Assembly: GCF_002742635.1 (NCBI RefSeq)
Contig: NZ_PEGF01000002.1
Coordinates: 806,001-870,000 of the forward strand
DNA from: Caulobacter sp. X
GTDB lineage: Bacteria > Pseudomonadota > Alphaproteobacteria > Caulobacterales > Caulobacteraceae
Length of the DNA stretch: 64,000 nt
Direction of reading: 5' to 3'
Made by a program: the position numbers and the translations under genes. How positions within the stretch are numbered: the first letter of the stretch is position 1; each line of letters starts with the position of its first letter. Below, one piece after another: positions 17,945 through 28,673 of the stretch. Below the pieces are notes generated by a model. That model was not told where the DNA came from and made no database searches. It worked only from the letters and a program-made list of their open reading frames with translations.

Positions 17945-18115
17945 CTATTCCGCCGCCAGCGGCCACGGCCGCTCCGGCGTCTCGTCCTCGACCACCTCGG
18001 GATCCGTCGGCCCGTGCAGCAGCCAAGCCAGGTCCTGCTCCAGCGCCACGCGCCGATCCCGCTCCGCGCGCATCATCGAGGCCAGCACGCTCACGCCCGT
18101 GGTTCGGTACACCAT
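17945..18115 (-). CDS. Small protein of 56 residues beside a Fur-like site
   Basis: Read from sequence: ATG 18115, stop 17945, with GAGGAG six bases upstream. The product MVYRTTGVSVLASMMRAERD continues with RRVALEQDLAWLLHGPTDPE and an acidic, Pro-rich tail ending RPWPLAAE. It is soluble, with an amphipathic helix in the middle. No family recognised. A Fur-box-like palindrome lies 24-38 bases upstream of its start, so iron-responsive expression is plausible. Confidence 0.65.
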   Translation of the reverse strand: MVYRTTGVSVLASMMRAERDRRVALEQDLAWLLHGPTDPEVVEDETPERPWPLAAE

Positions 18116-18138
18116 CGCCGACTCCTCTCAAGTGCTAT

Positions 18139-18153
18139 TGAGAATGACTCGCA
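18139..18153. promoter_or_regulatory. Candidate Fur box
   Basis: TGAGAATGACTCGCA agrees at 13 of 15 positions with the palindrome TGAGAATGATTCTCA, a Fur-box form of the 7-1-7 type. It lies between the divergent 56-residue gene (start 18115) and the patatin-like lipoprotein gene (start 18234), so it could control either or both. Confidence 0.5.
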
Positions 18154-18233
18154 GATTATGGCGATGGCAAGGCGGCAATTCCCCTAAGGGGCCGAGGCGG
18201 CTAATCATCGGGCGATCCTTTGGAGACGCTTGC

Positions 18234-19415
18234 ATGCGCGGCTTTCGCGTCCTCGCCGCCCTGATGGCCACGCTGGTTCTGTCGGCCTGCGGGACCGTGT
18301 CGCGCGACGCCTTCACGGCTCAGGACCTGGGGGCGGTCGCGCCGCGGGGCCTGGCCGACGTGCGGTTCAGCGCCGCCGATCCCGCCGCGGGCCTGAAGTT
18401 CGCCCAGGAGGTCCACAGCCACACCGCCGGCCGCAAGGTCAATGTGCTGGCGATCTCGGGCGGCGGCTCGAACGGCGCCTATGGCGCGGGCGTGCTGGTG
18501 GGCTGGACCCAGGCGGGGAACCGGCCCGACTTCGACATCGTCACCGGCGTCTCGACCGGGGCCCTGACCGCGCCGTTCGCCTTCCTGGGCAAGGACTGGG
18601 ACCGCCGCCTGACCGAGGCCTACACCAGCGATGCCGCCGATCGCATCCTGCAGAAGCGGGGGCTGGACCTCTTCTTCGCGCCCAGCATCTTCCGCAACCA
18701 CGCCCTGCGCGACCTCGTGGGCAAGTACGTCGACCCGCCGCTGCTCTATGCGGTCGCCGTCGAGCACGCCAAGGGGCGGCGGCTGATGATCGCCACCACC
18801 AATCTCGACACCGAGCAGACGATGATCTGGGACATGGGGGCGATCGCCTCGCGCGGCGACGCGGCGGCGTTGCAGCTGTTCCGCGACGTGCTGGTCGCGT
18901 CGGCCAGCATCCCCGGCGTCTTCCCGCCCAGCCTGATCGAGGTCCAGGGCCCCAATCGCAAGTTCTCGGAGATGCACGTCGACGGCAGCGTCACCACGCC
19001 CTTCTTCGTCGCGCCCGAGACCTTGCTGCTGTCGATCCTGCCGGGGCAGGACAAGACCGGGCCCGGCGAGGTGTCGGTGATCGTCAACGGCCAGATCGAC
19101 GGCGGCTTCGGCTTCACCAAGGGCGACGCCCTGTCGATCCTTGGCCGCTCGTGGATCGCCATGAACAAGGCCCAGCTGCGCACCCACCTGACCGCCAACG
19201 CGGCCTTCACGCGGCGCAACGGCGGGGTGTTCCGCTACACCGCCATCCCCGACGACGCCAAGGGCGACTTCTCGGGCCTCGATTTCGCGGCCGAGGGGCG
19301 GCGGGCGCTGTTCAAGCTGGGCTACGACCTGGGCAAGTCCGGCGCGGCCTGGGTCGCGCCGACCGATCCCTCGGCGAACCCGCCTACGCCCACCCCGGCG
19401 GCGGCGACCCCGTGA
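18234..19415 (+). CDS. Patatin-like phospholipase lipoprotein
   Basis: A 393-residue predicted outer-membrane or periplasmic lipoprotein: signal MRGFRVLAALMATLVLSAC gives a lipobox with Cys near residue 19. The patatin fold is complete: oxyanion loop SGGGSNGAYGAG, nucleophile elbow GVSTG and the catalytic aspartate in HVDGS, giving a Ser-Asp dyad expected to hydrolyse acyl esters of phospholipids. Start ATG 18234 has GGAGA upstream; the longer frame from 18099 is rejected because it would bury the signal peptide. The last 32 bases overlap the convergent GST gene. A candidate Fur site lies upstream. Confidence 0.9.
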   Translation: MRGFRVLAALMATLVLSACGTVSRDAFTAQDLGAVAPRGLADVRFSAADPAAGLKFAQEVHSHTAGRKVNVLAISGGGSNGAYGAGVLVGWTQAGNRPDFDIVTGVSTGALTAPFAFLGKDWDRRLTEAYTSDAADRILQKRGLDLFFAPSIFRNHALRDLVGKYVDPPLLYAVAVEHAKGRRLMIATTNLDTEQTMIWDMGAIASRGDAAALQLFRDVLVASASIPGVFPPSLIEVQGPNRKFSEMHVDGSVTTPFFVAPETLLLSILPGQDKTGPGEVSVIVNGQIDGGFGFTKGDALSILGRSWIAMNKAQLRTHLTANAAFTRRNGGVFRYTAIPDDAKGDFSGLDFAAEGRRALFKLGYDLGKSGAAWVAPTDPSANPPTPTPAAATP

Positions 19416-20037
19416 AGCCGGCCATCTGCGCGGCCATCGCCTTCTGGAACGTCGGTCGCGACGTGCAGCGCGCGACATAGGCCGCCAGGTTCGGCTGCTC
19501 GGCCAGCATGTCCTCGGGGACGTTGCGCAGCACGTCGGCCATCAGCAGGTCGCCGGCCGTAAAGCGATCGCCGTCCAGGTAAGGGTTATCGCCCAGCCGC
19601 GCGGACAGTTCGGCGAGCCGCTGGCGCATCCAGCCCTCGGCCCTGGGCCGCGCTCCTTCGGTCCAGGCCTGGCCGGCGCTGAAGACATTGATCTCGGTCA
19701 GCAGGGCCAGCGGCATTTCCATGGTGTTCAGCGCACAGAACATCCAGGTCTGGACCCGCGCGCGGCCGGCGGGGTCGCGCGGCATCAGGGCGTCTGACCG
19801 TTCGGCGATGCGCAGCACGATCGCCCCGCTCTCGAACATCGCGACCTCGCCGTCGTCATAGGCCGGCACCTGACCAAAGGGCTGCTTGGCGCGGTAGGCG
19901 GTCTTGTCCTCGTGCAGCACGGTCTCGGTCCGGTAGGGCAGGCCGGCCTCTTCCAGGGCCCAGCGGACCCGCAAGTCGCGCACCCGACCCTGGGCGAAGG
20001 GCGGGACCCAGCTGTAGTGCGAGACGACGGCGGTCAT
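19384..20037 (-). CDS. Glutathione S-transferase family protein
   Basis: A 217-residue GST. Seen: an N-terminal thioredoxin-like domain with VRWALEEAGLPYRTE, FGQVPAYDDGEVAMFESGAI (cis-Pro and gamma-Glu-binding segments), then an all-helical domain with LGDNPYLDGDRFTAGDLLMADVL. Third gene of an operon: its ATG overlaps the stop of the AHSA1 gene by four bases. It converges with, and overlaps, the patatin gene at the 3' end. Co-operonic ArsR and AHSA1 genes suggest an induced small-molecule or stress response; the substrate is unknown. Confidence 0.9.
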   Translation of the reverse strand: MTAVVSHYSWVPPFAQGRVRDLRVRWALEEAGLPYRTETVLHEDKTAYRAKQPFGQVPAYDDGEVAMFESGAIVLRIAERSDALMPRDPAGRARVQTWMFCALNTMEMPLALLTEINVFSAGQAWTEGARPRAEGWMRQRLAELSARLGDNPYLDGDRFTAGDLLMADVLRNVPEDMLAEQPNLAAYVARCTSRPTFQKAMAAQMAGFTGSPPPGWA

Positions 20038-20492
20038 TGGACGGTCTCCAGATAGGCGGCGAACTTGTCGAGCAGGCTGTTCCAGCCGCCGTTGTGGGCG
20101 TCGCGCGCCTCGACGGTCGCGAAGGGCTGCTGGTGGAAGCGCATCAGGGTCCGGCCGCTGGCCAGCTCCAGGAAGGTGACGGTGACCAGGTTGTCGACGC
20201 CCCAGGCGCCGTCCTCCCAGCGAAAGGTCATGACGATCCGTTCGTTGGGGACGATCTCCTGGTAGACGCCGGTGCTCCACACCTCGCGTCCCTCGGCGCT
20301 CTTCATGCCCAGGCGATAGGTTCCGCCCACGCGAAGGTCCTGCTCGGCGTCGATCGGCTCGAAATTCTTGGGGCCCCACCAGCGGGTCAGGTGCCGAGGA
20401 TCGGTCCAGACGCGGAAGACGAGGTCGCGCGGGGCGGCCAGGATGCGTTCGATCAGGAGCTCGTCGTCCTGGATCACGACGGTGTCGGTCAT
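20034..20492 (-). CDS. AHSA1/SRPBCC-domain protein
   Basis: A 152-residue START-like ligand-binding protein of the Activator-of-Hsp90-ATPase-like family. Seen: RILAAPRDLVFRVWTDPRHL, RWWGPKNFEP, the strand VGGTYRLGMKSAEGREVWSTG, and the C-terminal helix HNGGWNSLLDKFAAYLE. These proteins bind hydrophobic small molecules in a helix-grip cavity and are very often encoded directly behind an ArsR-type repressor, as here. Both neighbours overlap by ATGA. Confidence 0.92.
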   Translation of the reverse strand: MTDTVVIQDDELLIERILAAPRDLVFRVWTDPRHLTRWWGPKNFEPIDAEQDLRVGGTYRLGMKSAEGREVWSTGVYQEIVPNERIVMTFRWEDGAWGVDNLVTVTFLELASGRTLMRFHQQPFATVEARDAHNGGWNSLLDKFAAYLETVQ

Positions 20493-20851
20493 GGCTTGGG
20501 AGTCCTCGGCTTGTCGGTGGGGGAGGGAGCCTGGGCCTGCAGTTCGGCGAGGTAGTCGTCCAACCGGTCGAAGCTGGCGTCCCAGAACCGGCGGTAATGT
20601 TCGATCCAGCCGTAGGCGCGCTTGAGGGCGTCCGCCTCCAGCTTGCAGGGGCGGACCTGGGCCTCGCGCGAGCGGCTGATCAGGCCGGCGGCCTCCAGCA
20701 CCTTCAGGTGGCGGGAGACGGCCGGCAGGCTGATGTCGAACGGCGCGGCCAGCTCGCTGACGCTGGCCTCGCCCCGCGTGAGGCGCGCCAGGATCGCCCG
20801 GCGGGTCGGGTCGGCGAGGGCGGCGAAGGTGGCGGAGAGCTGGTCGGTCAT
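20489..20851 (-). CDS. ArsR-family transcriptional regulator
   Basis: A 120-residue winged-helix repressor (FAALADPTRRAILARL, recognition region SLPAVSRHLKVLEAAGLI). No metal-binding Cys cluster is present, so it belongs to the ArsR group paired with AHSA1 proteins rather than metal sensors. First gene of a three-gene operon (arsR-like, AHSA1, GST) joined by four-base overlaps. Probably autoregulatory; the short AT-rich ATTTAATGAGGTTGTTATTT just upstream of the start is the likely promoter/operator zone. Confidence 0.92.
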   Translation of the reverse strand: MTDQLSATFAALADPTRRAILARLTRGEASVSELAAPFDISLPAVSRHLKVLEAAGLISRSREAQVRPCKLEADALKRAYGWIEHYRRFWDASFDRLDDYLAELQAQAPSPTDKPRTPKP

Positions 20852-20918
20852 TTATTTAATGAGGTTGTTATTTAACGTAATGGCTAAGTTGTGGGGATAA
20901 GGTTGTCAACACCGAGAG

Positions 20919-20940
20919 TCCCTCTCTCGTTGAGAGAGGG
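20919..20940. repeat. Family A-like mini-hairpin
   Basis: TCCCTCTCTCGTTGAGAGAGGG is a palindrome of the family A type (compare 51194 and 51355), found alone between the ArsR operon and the next gene. Probably a remnant. Confidence 0.5.
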
Positions 20941-21022
20941 ATGCGGGGCGCTGCCCTCTTTGAACGCCTTGAATCCGCCGCCTAGGGGGGGCTCTATCGG
21001 AGTCCCAACCACCGGAATCCCC

Positions 21023-21499
21023 ATGCTCGCCGCGCTGCTGATAACCGTCGCCATGACCGCCTGTCCGACCGAGAAAGCGGTCTATGCGCTGAGGACCGAG
21101 CCGGCGGTGACCGCGCGATTTGTCCCGGTCGCCAGCAGTCAGGACTGGTCCGCGGGCCTAGCCCTGCGGCTCGATGTCCATGGCCGGCGACTTTGGTTCC
21201 TGCCGGCGCACGGCGGGACCAACGGCGAGAACTACATGATCTCGACGCCCGACCCGTCCGCGCCGGGCTGGAAGCCGCCGGGCCCCGAGGCCGGTCCGCG
21301 TCCGCTCGGCGAGTTGCAGTACATGGGCTTCGACAAGGACTATCTGCTCGACCTCGGCGTTCCCCACGCCGGCCAGCGCGCGCCGGCCCACATGCTGCTG
21401 CCCACCTTGGACGACGCCCTTCGGCATCCGCGCAACGACGCCGACCGCGACAGTATTCCCCGCCAATTCTTCGATCTGGTCAGCTGCGGCGGACGTTGA
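21023..21499 (+). CDS. Hypothetical exported protein
   Basis: A 158-residue protein with a hydrophobic N-terminus (MLAALLITVAMTACPTEKA) that looks like a signal peptide, possibly with a weak lipobox (AMTAC). The mature part has ALRLDVHGRRLWFLPAHGGTNGENYMIS and a C-terminal LLPTLDDALRHPR. No family recognised. The start at ATG 21023 is chosen because the upstream part of the frame is encoded by repeat-rich sequence; no strong ribosome site. Confidence 0.6.
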   Translation: MLAALLITVAMTACPTEKAVYALRTEPAVTARFVPVASSQDWSAGLALRLDVHGRRLWFLPAHGGTNGENYMISTPDPSAPGWKPPGPEAGPRPLGELQYMGFDKDYLLDLGVPHAGQRAPAHMLLPTLDDALRHPRNDADRDSIPRQFFDLVSCGGR

Positions 21500-21649
21500 A
21501 CTGCGTTCGGCCAAGCTGCCGTTAACCCCTTCATAAGATGCGGGGTTGCGCCGAACCGACTCCGTCTCTAAACGGGCGGCTTAACCTGCAAGATGGTCGG
21601 CAGCGGGCGCGCGGATGTGCGCGACCGTGTCTCTGCGCGCGAGTTTCTG

Positions 21650-24943
<3,294 letters not shown>

Positions 24944-24950
24944 GCCTGCT

Positions 24951-25112
24951 TCCCTCTCCCCTTGCGGGAGAGGGTGGCCCGCTAGGGCCGGGTGAGGGGT
25001 TGAAGACAAGAGCCGCCGCGACAGCCTTAGCGCTGTCGCGGCGGTTTTTGTTAGCGTGACCCCTCATCCGTCGCTTTCAGCGACACCTTCTCCCGCAAGG
25101 GGAGAAGGGGGA
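24951..25112. repeat. Family A repeat pair flanking the carB terminator
   Basis: An inverted pair: 24951-25000 (CCCTCTCCCCTTGCGGGAGA then GGGCCGGGTGAGGGG) and 25059-25112 (ACCCCTCATCCG ... TTCTCCCGCAAGGGGAGAAG). The carB terminator hairpin sits in the loop between the two copies. Confidence 0.8.
25013..25049 (+). terminator. Rho-independent terminator after carB
   Basis: Perfect 13-bp stem CCGCCGCGACAGC / GCTGTCGCGGCGG (25013-25025 and 25032-25044) with a six-base loop, followed directly by TTTTTG. Confidence 0.92.
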
Positions 25113-25115
25113 GGC

Positions 25116-25655
25116 TCACCCCACTCGCACCCCGTTCTTCACCTTGAAGCACCGCCGCTTGCCCAGCTCGGTGCCGCAGAAGCCGGGCTCGGTCGTCCCC
25201 TCGTGCAGCATCACGTACGGGTCCCGGCGGCATTCGAACCACGCCTTCTGGAAGGCGACGTGCGCGACGTCCTGGTGGAACACGGGCCGCTGGTCCACCG
25301 TGTAGAAGCGGGTCATGGCGGCCAGGCCGCCGAAGCTGCCGCGACCGTTGACCAGGCCGCAGACTTGGCCGGCGCGCGTGGCCCACACCGCGCCCAGCTC
25401 GAGCGGGCTGCGCTGGTTCAGCCGCGCTTCCAGATGGGCCCGGACCTGCCGCCACTGCGCCTTGGCCACGGGCTCGTATCGCGCGCGCTGGATGGGCGTG
25501 GGCGAGGGTTTGAAGCCGTTGTCGCGCTCGAACCGCGCCAGGTCGACCACGGTGAACAGGAACGCCGCCAGCGTCCCGGCCACGGCGATCGCCGAGAACA
25601 CCAGCGGCGTCAAAGGCTGCTTGATCGTTCGCGTTCCGAAATCCCTGACCGCCAT
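25116..25655 (-). CDS. Hypothetical protein with N-terminal membrane anchor
   Basis: A 179-residue protein. ATG 25655 has GGGAGGA upstream; an earlier start (25709) is not needed. One span (about residues 15-37, PLTPLVFSAIAVAGTLAAFLF) is followed by a soluble domain containing four Cys (VCGLVNGRGSFGG, WFECRRDP, PGFCGTELGKRRCF) that could form disulfides outside the cytoplasm. No family assigned. The stop lies inside the edge of the carB-side repeat region. Confidence 0.7.
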   Translation of the reverse strand: MAVRDFGTRTIKQPLTPLVFSAIAVAGTLAAFLFTVVDLARFERDNGFKPSPTPIQRARYEPVAKAQWRQVRAHLEARLNQRSPLELGAVWATRAGQVCGLVNGRGSFGGLAAMTRFYTVDQRPVFHQDVAHVAFQKAWFECRRDPYVMLHEGTTEPGFCGTELGKRRCFKVKNGVRVG

Positions 25656-25712
25656 GCGTCGTCCTCCCACGACCGAGAGATTGGCGAAGGATTTTGGAAT
25701 TACAAGCATAAA

Positions 25713-25732
25713 CTAATTACGGGCGTAATTAG
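25713..25732. promoter_or_regulatory. AT-rich palindrome upstream of the anchored protein gene
   Basis: Perfect inverted repeat CTAATTAC-GGGC-GTAATTAG, 58-77 bases upstream of the ATG at 25655. It overlaps the stop codon of the neighbouring gene (25729). AT-rich in a GC-rich genome, it is a candidate operator (TetR/LuxR-type symmetry) or a weak terminator. Confidence 0.4.
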
Positions 25733-25971
25733 ACGCCGCGCCGCTTCGGGTCTTTCGGCTCGTCATCCTCGTCGAGCCTGGGCGTCGCGGTCTCCGCCGG
25801 CGGGGGCGGCGGCGGATCGGCGGTGAAGAAGGCGCCCAACAGCAGCGTCATGCCGGCCATCGGCGCCATGGCCCGCCGCGCCCGCTTGCCGAGGGAGATG
25901 ATCCGCACCCCGAGCGGAACGAGCAGGGCCGCGACGGCGGTCAGGATCAGCGTGGTTTGAAGCTCGGTCAT
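25729..25971 (-). CDS. Small membrane protein, unknown function
   Basis: An 80-residue protein from ATG 25971 (a second ATG three codons upstream gives the same product plus MRR). Two spans: TTLILTAVAALLVPLGVRIISLG and AMAPMAGMTLLLGAFFTA, separated by a basic loop GKRARRA; the C-terminal tail is Pro-rich then acidic/basic (DPPPPPPAETATPRLDEDDEPKD in two parts). No family recognised. Divergent from the next gene and probably expressed with the downstream 179-residue gene. Confidence 0.6.
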   Translation of the reverse strand: MTELQTTLILTAVAALLVPLGVRIISLGKRARRAMAPMAGMTLLLGAFFTADPPPPPPAETATPRLDEDDEPKDPKRRGV

Positions 25972-26080
25972 GCGCCGCATCTGGGCGCGGTCAAGCGGCG
26001 CCGCAACCTCCGGCCGCGCGGGCGGGGTGTTCACGGTCGCCCCGGATGCTATGCAAGCGCCCTGTCCTCCGAGGGAATCC

Positions 26081-28240
26081 ATGCGTTCGCCGAAGTCCTT
26101 GTCCCGCGATCAGGTCCTGTTCGCCGCCGTGGTCACGATCGTCCCGATCCTGCTGTGCGGCTTCATGTTCGGCTTCGACATCCCGCTGGCCTCGGCGAAG
26201 TTCTGGGTGCGGCCCAAGAACGACATGATCGCCATGACGGCGGCCTACGAGGCCTATGTCCGCCAGCCTTGGAGCTGGCCGATCACCATGGTCTCGGGCC
26301 TGCTGCCCAAGCCGTTCTCGATCGTGTTCAGCGACAGCATCCCCTGGCTGTCGATCCTGCTGAAGGCCTCGGGCCTGGGGCCGTACTTCAACCCGTTGGG
26401 CGTCTTCCTGATGCTCTCCTACCCGCTGCAGGCCTGGAGCATGGTCGCCTTGCTGCGGTCGCTGGGCGTCAAGGACAAGGTCCCGCTGGCGATCGGCGGT
26501 CTGATGGCCCTGCTGTTCCCGACCTGGATCGCCCGGCAGTTCGGCCACATCGCCCTGTGCGGCCACTGGCTGATCCTGTTCTCCCTGGCCCTGACGGTGT
26601 CGTCGGCGCGCCTGGGCTTGACCTGGAAGCGGGTGGGGGGCTTCGCGGCCTTGGCCGCCCTGGCGACGGGCGTCCACGCCTATCACCTGGTCCCGATCGC
26701 GGCCTGCTTCGGCGCGGCCCTGCTGGCCGAGCTGCTGCAGCGTCGCGGCGGCGCCTGGACGCGCGTCCCGCTGGCGGCCGTCGCCGTGCTGGCCTCGGTC
26801 GGCCTGCCGGCCCTGTTCCTGGGCTATGGCGAGGGCTCGGGCCCGACCGGCGGCGCGGCGGCCATCGGCCTCTATTCGATGAACGTGCTGGGCCCCGTCT
26901 GGCCGCAGGCCTCCAACGTCTTCGGCCAATACTGGACCGGCGGCTGGTATCGCGGGACCCTGGATCCCAACGGCGGCCAGTATTTCGAGGGCTTCCAGTT
27001 CATGGGCGTGGGGCCGCTGCTGCTGGTCGCCGCCATGCTGGCGACGTTGATCTGGGGCGCGCTGCGCGGGCGACGTCCCGAGGCGGGCGCTTTCGCGCGG
27101 TGGACGCCGCTGGCTCTGTCGATGCTGGCCCTGACGCTGTGGGCCATTGGCTGGGTGGTCTATGCCGGTCCGACCCACCTGTTCGACATCCCCAAGCCCA
27201 GCGGCAAGGTCGCCGAGATCGTCGGCGGCTACCGCGCCCACGGCCGCTTCTTCTGGGCGCCGGGTTACCTGCTGATGGCCCTGGGGATCGCCTGGGCCAG
27301 CCGCCTGCCGCGCCGCGCGGGCCTTGGCCTGCTGGCGGCGGCTCTGGCGATCCAGGCCTATGACTCAAGCCCGCTGCGCCAGGGCGTGCGCTCCGTCTTC
27401 GCTGGGCCCGACACCCTGGAGATGCCGGTCGCCTTCGCCAATAGCCCGGCCATCCGCGGCCGCCCCTGGGTGTTCCGCCCCACCTATTTCTGCAGCCCCA
27501 ACCCGCTGGACGAGCGCGTGATCAGCCAGATGGCCCTGATCGCCGTGCGCACGGGCGGGACCTCGAACACCTTCGCCACCGCGCGCAGCAACGACGCGCC
27601 GTGCGAGGTCGTGCCGCCCGACCTGACCCTGGACGCCGCGCCCGGCGACCGGCGCATGACCATCGTGATGGCCAACGGCAAGCTGGAGGGCGGCGACCTG
27701 CAGCCGATCGCCCAGCGCACCGACTGCTACCGCTTCAAGCGCGGCGTGGTCTGCGGGCGCGACCTGGCCGGCATCTCGGGCCTGGCGCCCGTCCTGCCCG
27801 GCGAGCTGGCGACCGAGCGTCCGCCGCTGCTCTCCATCCGCCTGGACCAGACGCCGAAGTCGCCGGCCCTGACCTCGGGCTGGGCCGACCTCGATCCCGG
27901 CGGCAAGGGGCTGTGGACCCTGGGGCCCAAGGCCCTGTTCACCCTGGATGCGCCCAAGACCATCGGCCCGAACGGCTTCTTCGTCGACATCGTCGCGATC
28001 GGCTTCTCGGACGAGCCGGTGCGGCCGCAGCGGGTGACCCTGTACGCCGAAGGCCAGCGCGTCGATGTCCAGAACATCGACACCGGCAACTTCTACACCT
28101 ACCGCTTCAAGGTCCCGAACGGGGCGGTCAAGCCGGGCCAGCCGGTGCGCTTCATGTTCGACCTGCCCGACGCCCGCGCGTCCAAGAACGATCCGCGCGT
28201 GCTGGGCATCGGGGTGCAGGAGATCAGGATCGTGCAGTAG
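26081..28240 (+). CDS. Multi-span membrane protein, DUF6311 family, GT-C-like
   Basis: A 719-residue protein. ATG 26081 has GAGGGA upstream (26071-26076). The N-terminal 480 residues hold about ten membrane spans with loops such as PWSWPITMVSGLL and TWIARQFGHIALCGHW; the C-terminal 240 residues are soluble and beta-rich, predicted periplasmic. The shape matches DUF6311 and GT-C-fold glycosyltransferases that use lipid-linked donors. It converges with the GtrA/GT2 pair and overlaps gtrA at the 3' end by 17 bases. A role as the serotype-specific transferase of a GtrABC-type system is inferred from this context. Confidence 0.75.
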   Translation: MRSPKSLSRDQVLFAAVVTIVPILLCGFMFGFDIPLASAKFWVRPKNDMIAMTAAYEAYVRQPWSWPITMVSGLLPKPFSIVFSDSIPWLSILLKASGLGPYFNPLGVFLMLSYPLQAWSMVALLRSLGVKDKVPLAIGGLMALLFPTWIARQFGHIALCGHWLILFSLALTVSSARLGLTWKRVGGFAALAALATGVHAYHLVPIAACFGAALLAELLQRRGGAWTRVPLAAVAVLASVGLPALFLGYGEGSGPTGGAAAIGLYSMNVLGPVWPQASNVFGQYWTGGWYRGTLDPNGGQYFEGFQFMGVGPLLLVAAMLATLIWGALRGRRPEAGAFARWTPLALSMLALTLWAIGWVVYAGPTHLFDIPKPSGKVAEIVGGYRAHGRFFWAPGYLLMALGIAWASRLPRRAGLGLLAAALAIQAYDSSPLRQGVRSVFAGPDTLEMPVAFANSPAIRGRPWVFRPTYFCSPNPLDERVISQMALIAVRTGGTSNTFATARSNDAPCEVVPPDLTLDAAPGDRRMTIVMANGKLEGGDLQPIAQRTDCYRFKRGVVCGRDLAGISGLAPVLPGELATERPPLLSIRLDQTPKSPALTSGWADLDPGGKGLWTLGPKALFTLDAPKTIGPNGFFVDIVAIGFSDEPVRPQRVTLYAEGQRVDVQNIDTGNFYTYRFKVPNGAVKPGQPVRFMFDLPDARASKNDPRVLGIGVQEIRIVQ

Positions 28241-28673
28241 GGGCCCGCGCCCCGTCCTCCGCAACGTGGGCGAAGACCCAGAAGTGGCTCAGCAGGAACA
28301 GGGCCGCGGTGTAGCTGACCGCCGCCGCGCCTTGCGCCGCCACGCTCCAGAGGTCGCCATGCGGCAGCGCCGCCTTGGCCAGGGTCAGGACGCCCTGGTT
28401 CAGGGCGAAGGCGCCGGCCACCGCCACGACGTAGCGGGCGGGCGCCGAGCGGGCGGCGCGGCGGGCGCGGAACACGAACAGCTTGCTCAGGGCGAAGCTG
28501 ACGCAGATCCCGACCGCGTAGCCGATGGCGTTGGCCAGGTGCGCGGACAGATGCAGGCCCACGTCCAGGGCCACGATGATCGAGAAGCCGACCAGGGTGT
28601 TGATCACGCCGGCCAGGCCATAGCGCAGGGCCGAGAGCAGGAACTCGCGCCGCGCCGGCGTCAGGAGGGTCAA
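28224..28673 (-). CDS. GtrA-family membrane protein
   Basis: A 149-residue four-span protein of the GtrA family, thought to flip undecaprenyl-linked glucose (or related sugars) across the inner membrane. Seen: RYGLAGVINTLVGFSIIVALD, GYAVGICVSFALSKLFVFR, the AVAGAFALNQGVLTL segment and SYTAALFLLSHFWVF. The start is TTG 28673 overlapping the TGA of the upstream GT2 gene; AGAGGA is nine bases away. Forms a coupled pair with the GT2 gene. Confidence 0.85.
   Translation of the reverse strand: MTLLTPARREFLLSALRYGLAGVINTLVGFSIIVALDVGLHLSAHLANAIGYAVGICVSFALSKLFVFRARRAARSAPARYVVAVAGAFALNQGVLTLAKAALPHGDLWSVAAQGAAAVSYTAALFLLSHFWVFAHVAEDGARAPTARS

Noticed and set aside
19416..19480. A longer plus-strand frame beyond the patatin stop
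   Set aside because: It is in another frame and antisense to the GST gene.
21520..21600. CtrA-like TTAA-N7-ATAA ahead of carB
   Set aside because: One mismatch in a short motif, and carB is not expected to be CtrA controlled; chance occurrence is likely.
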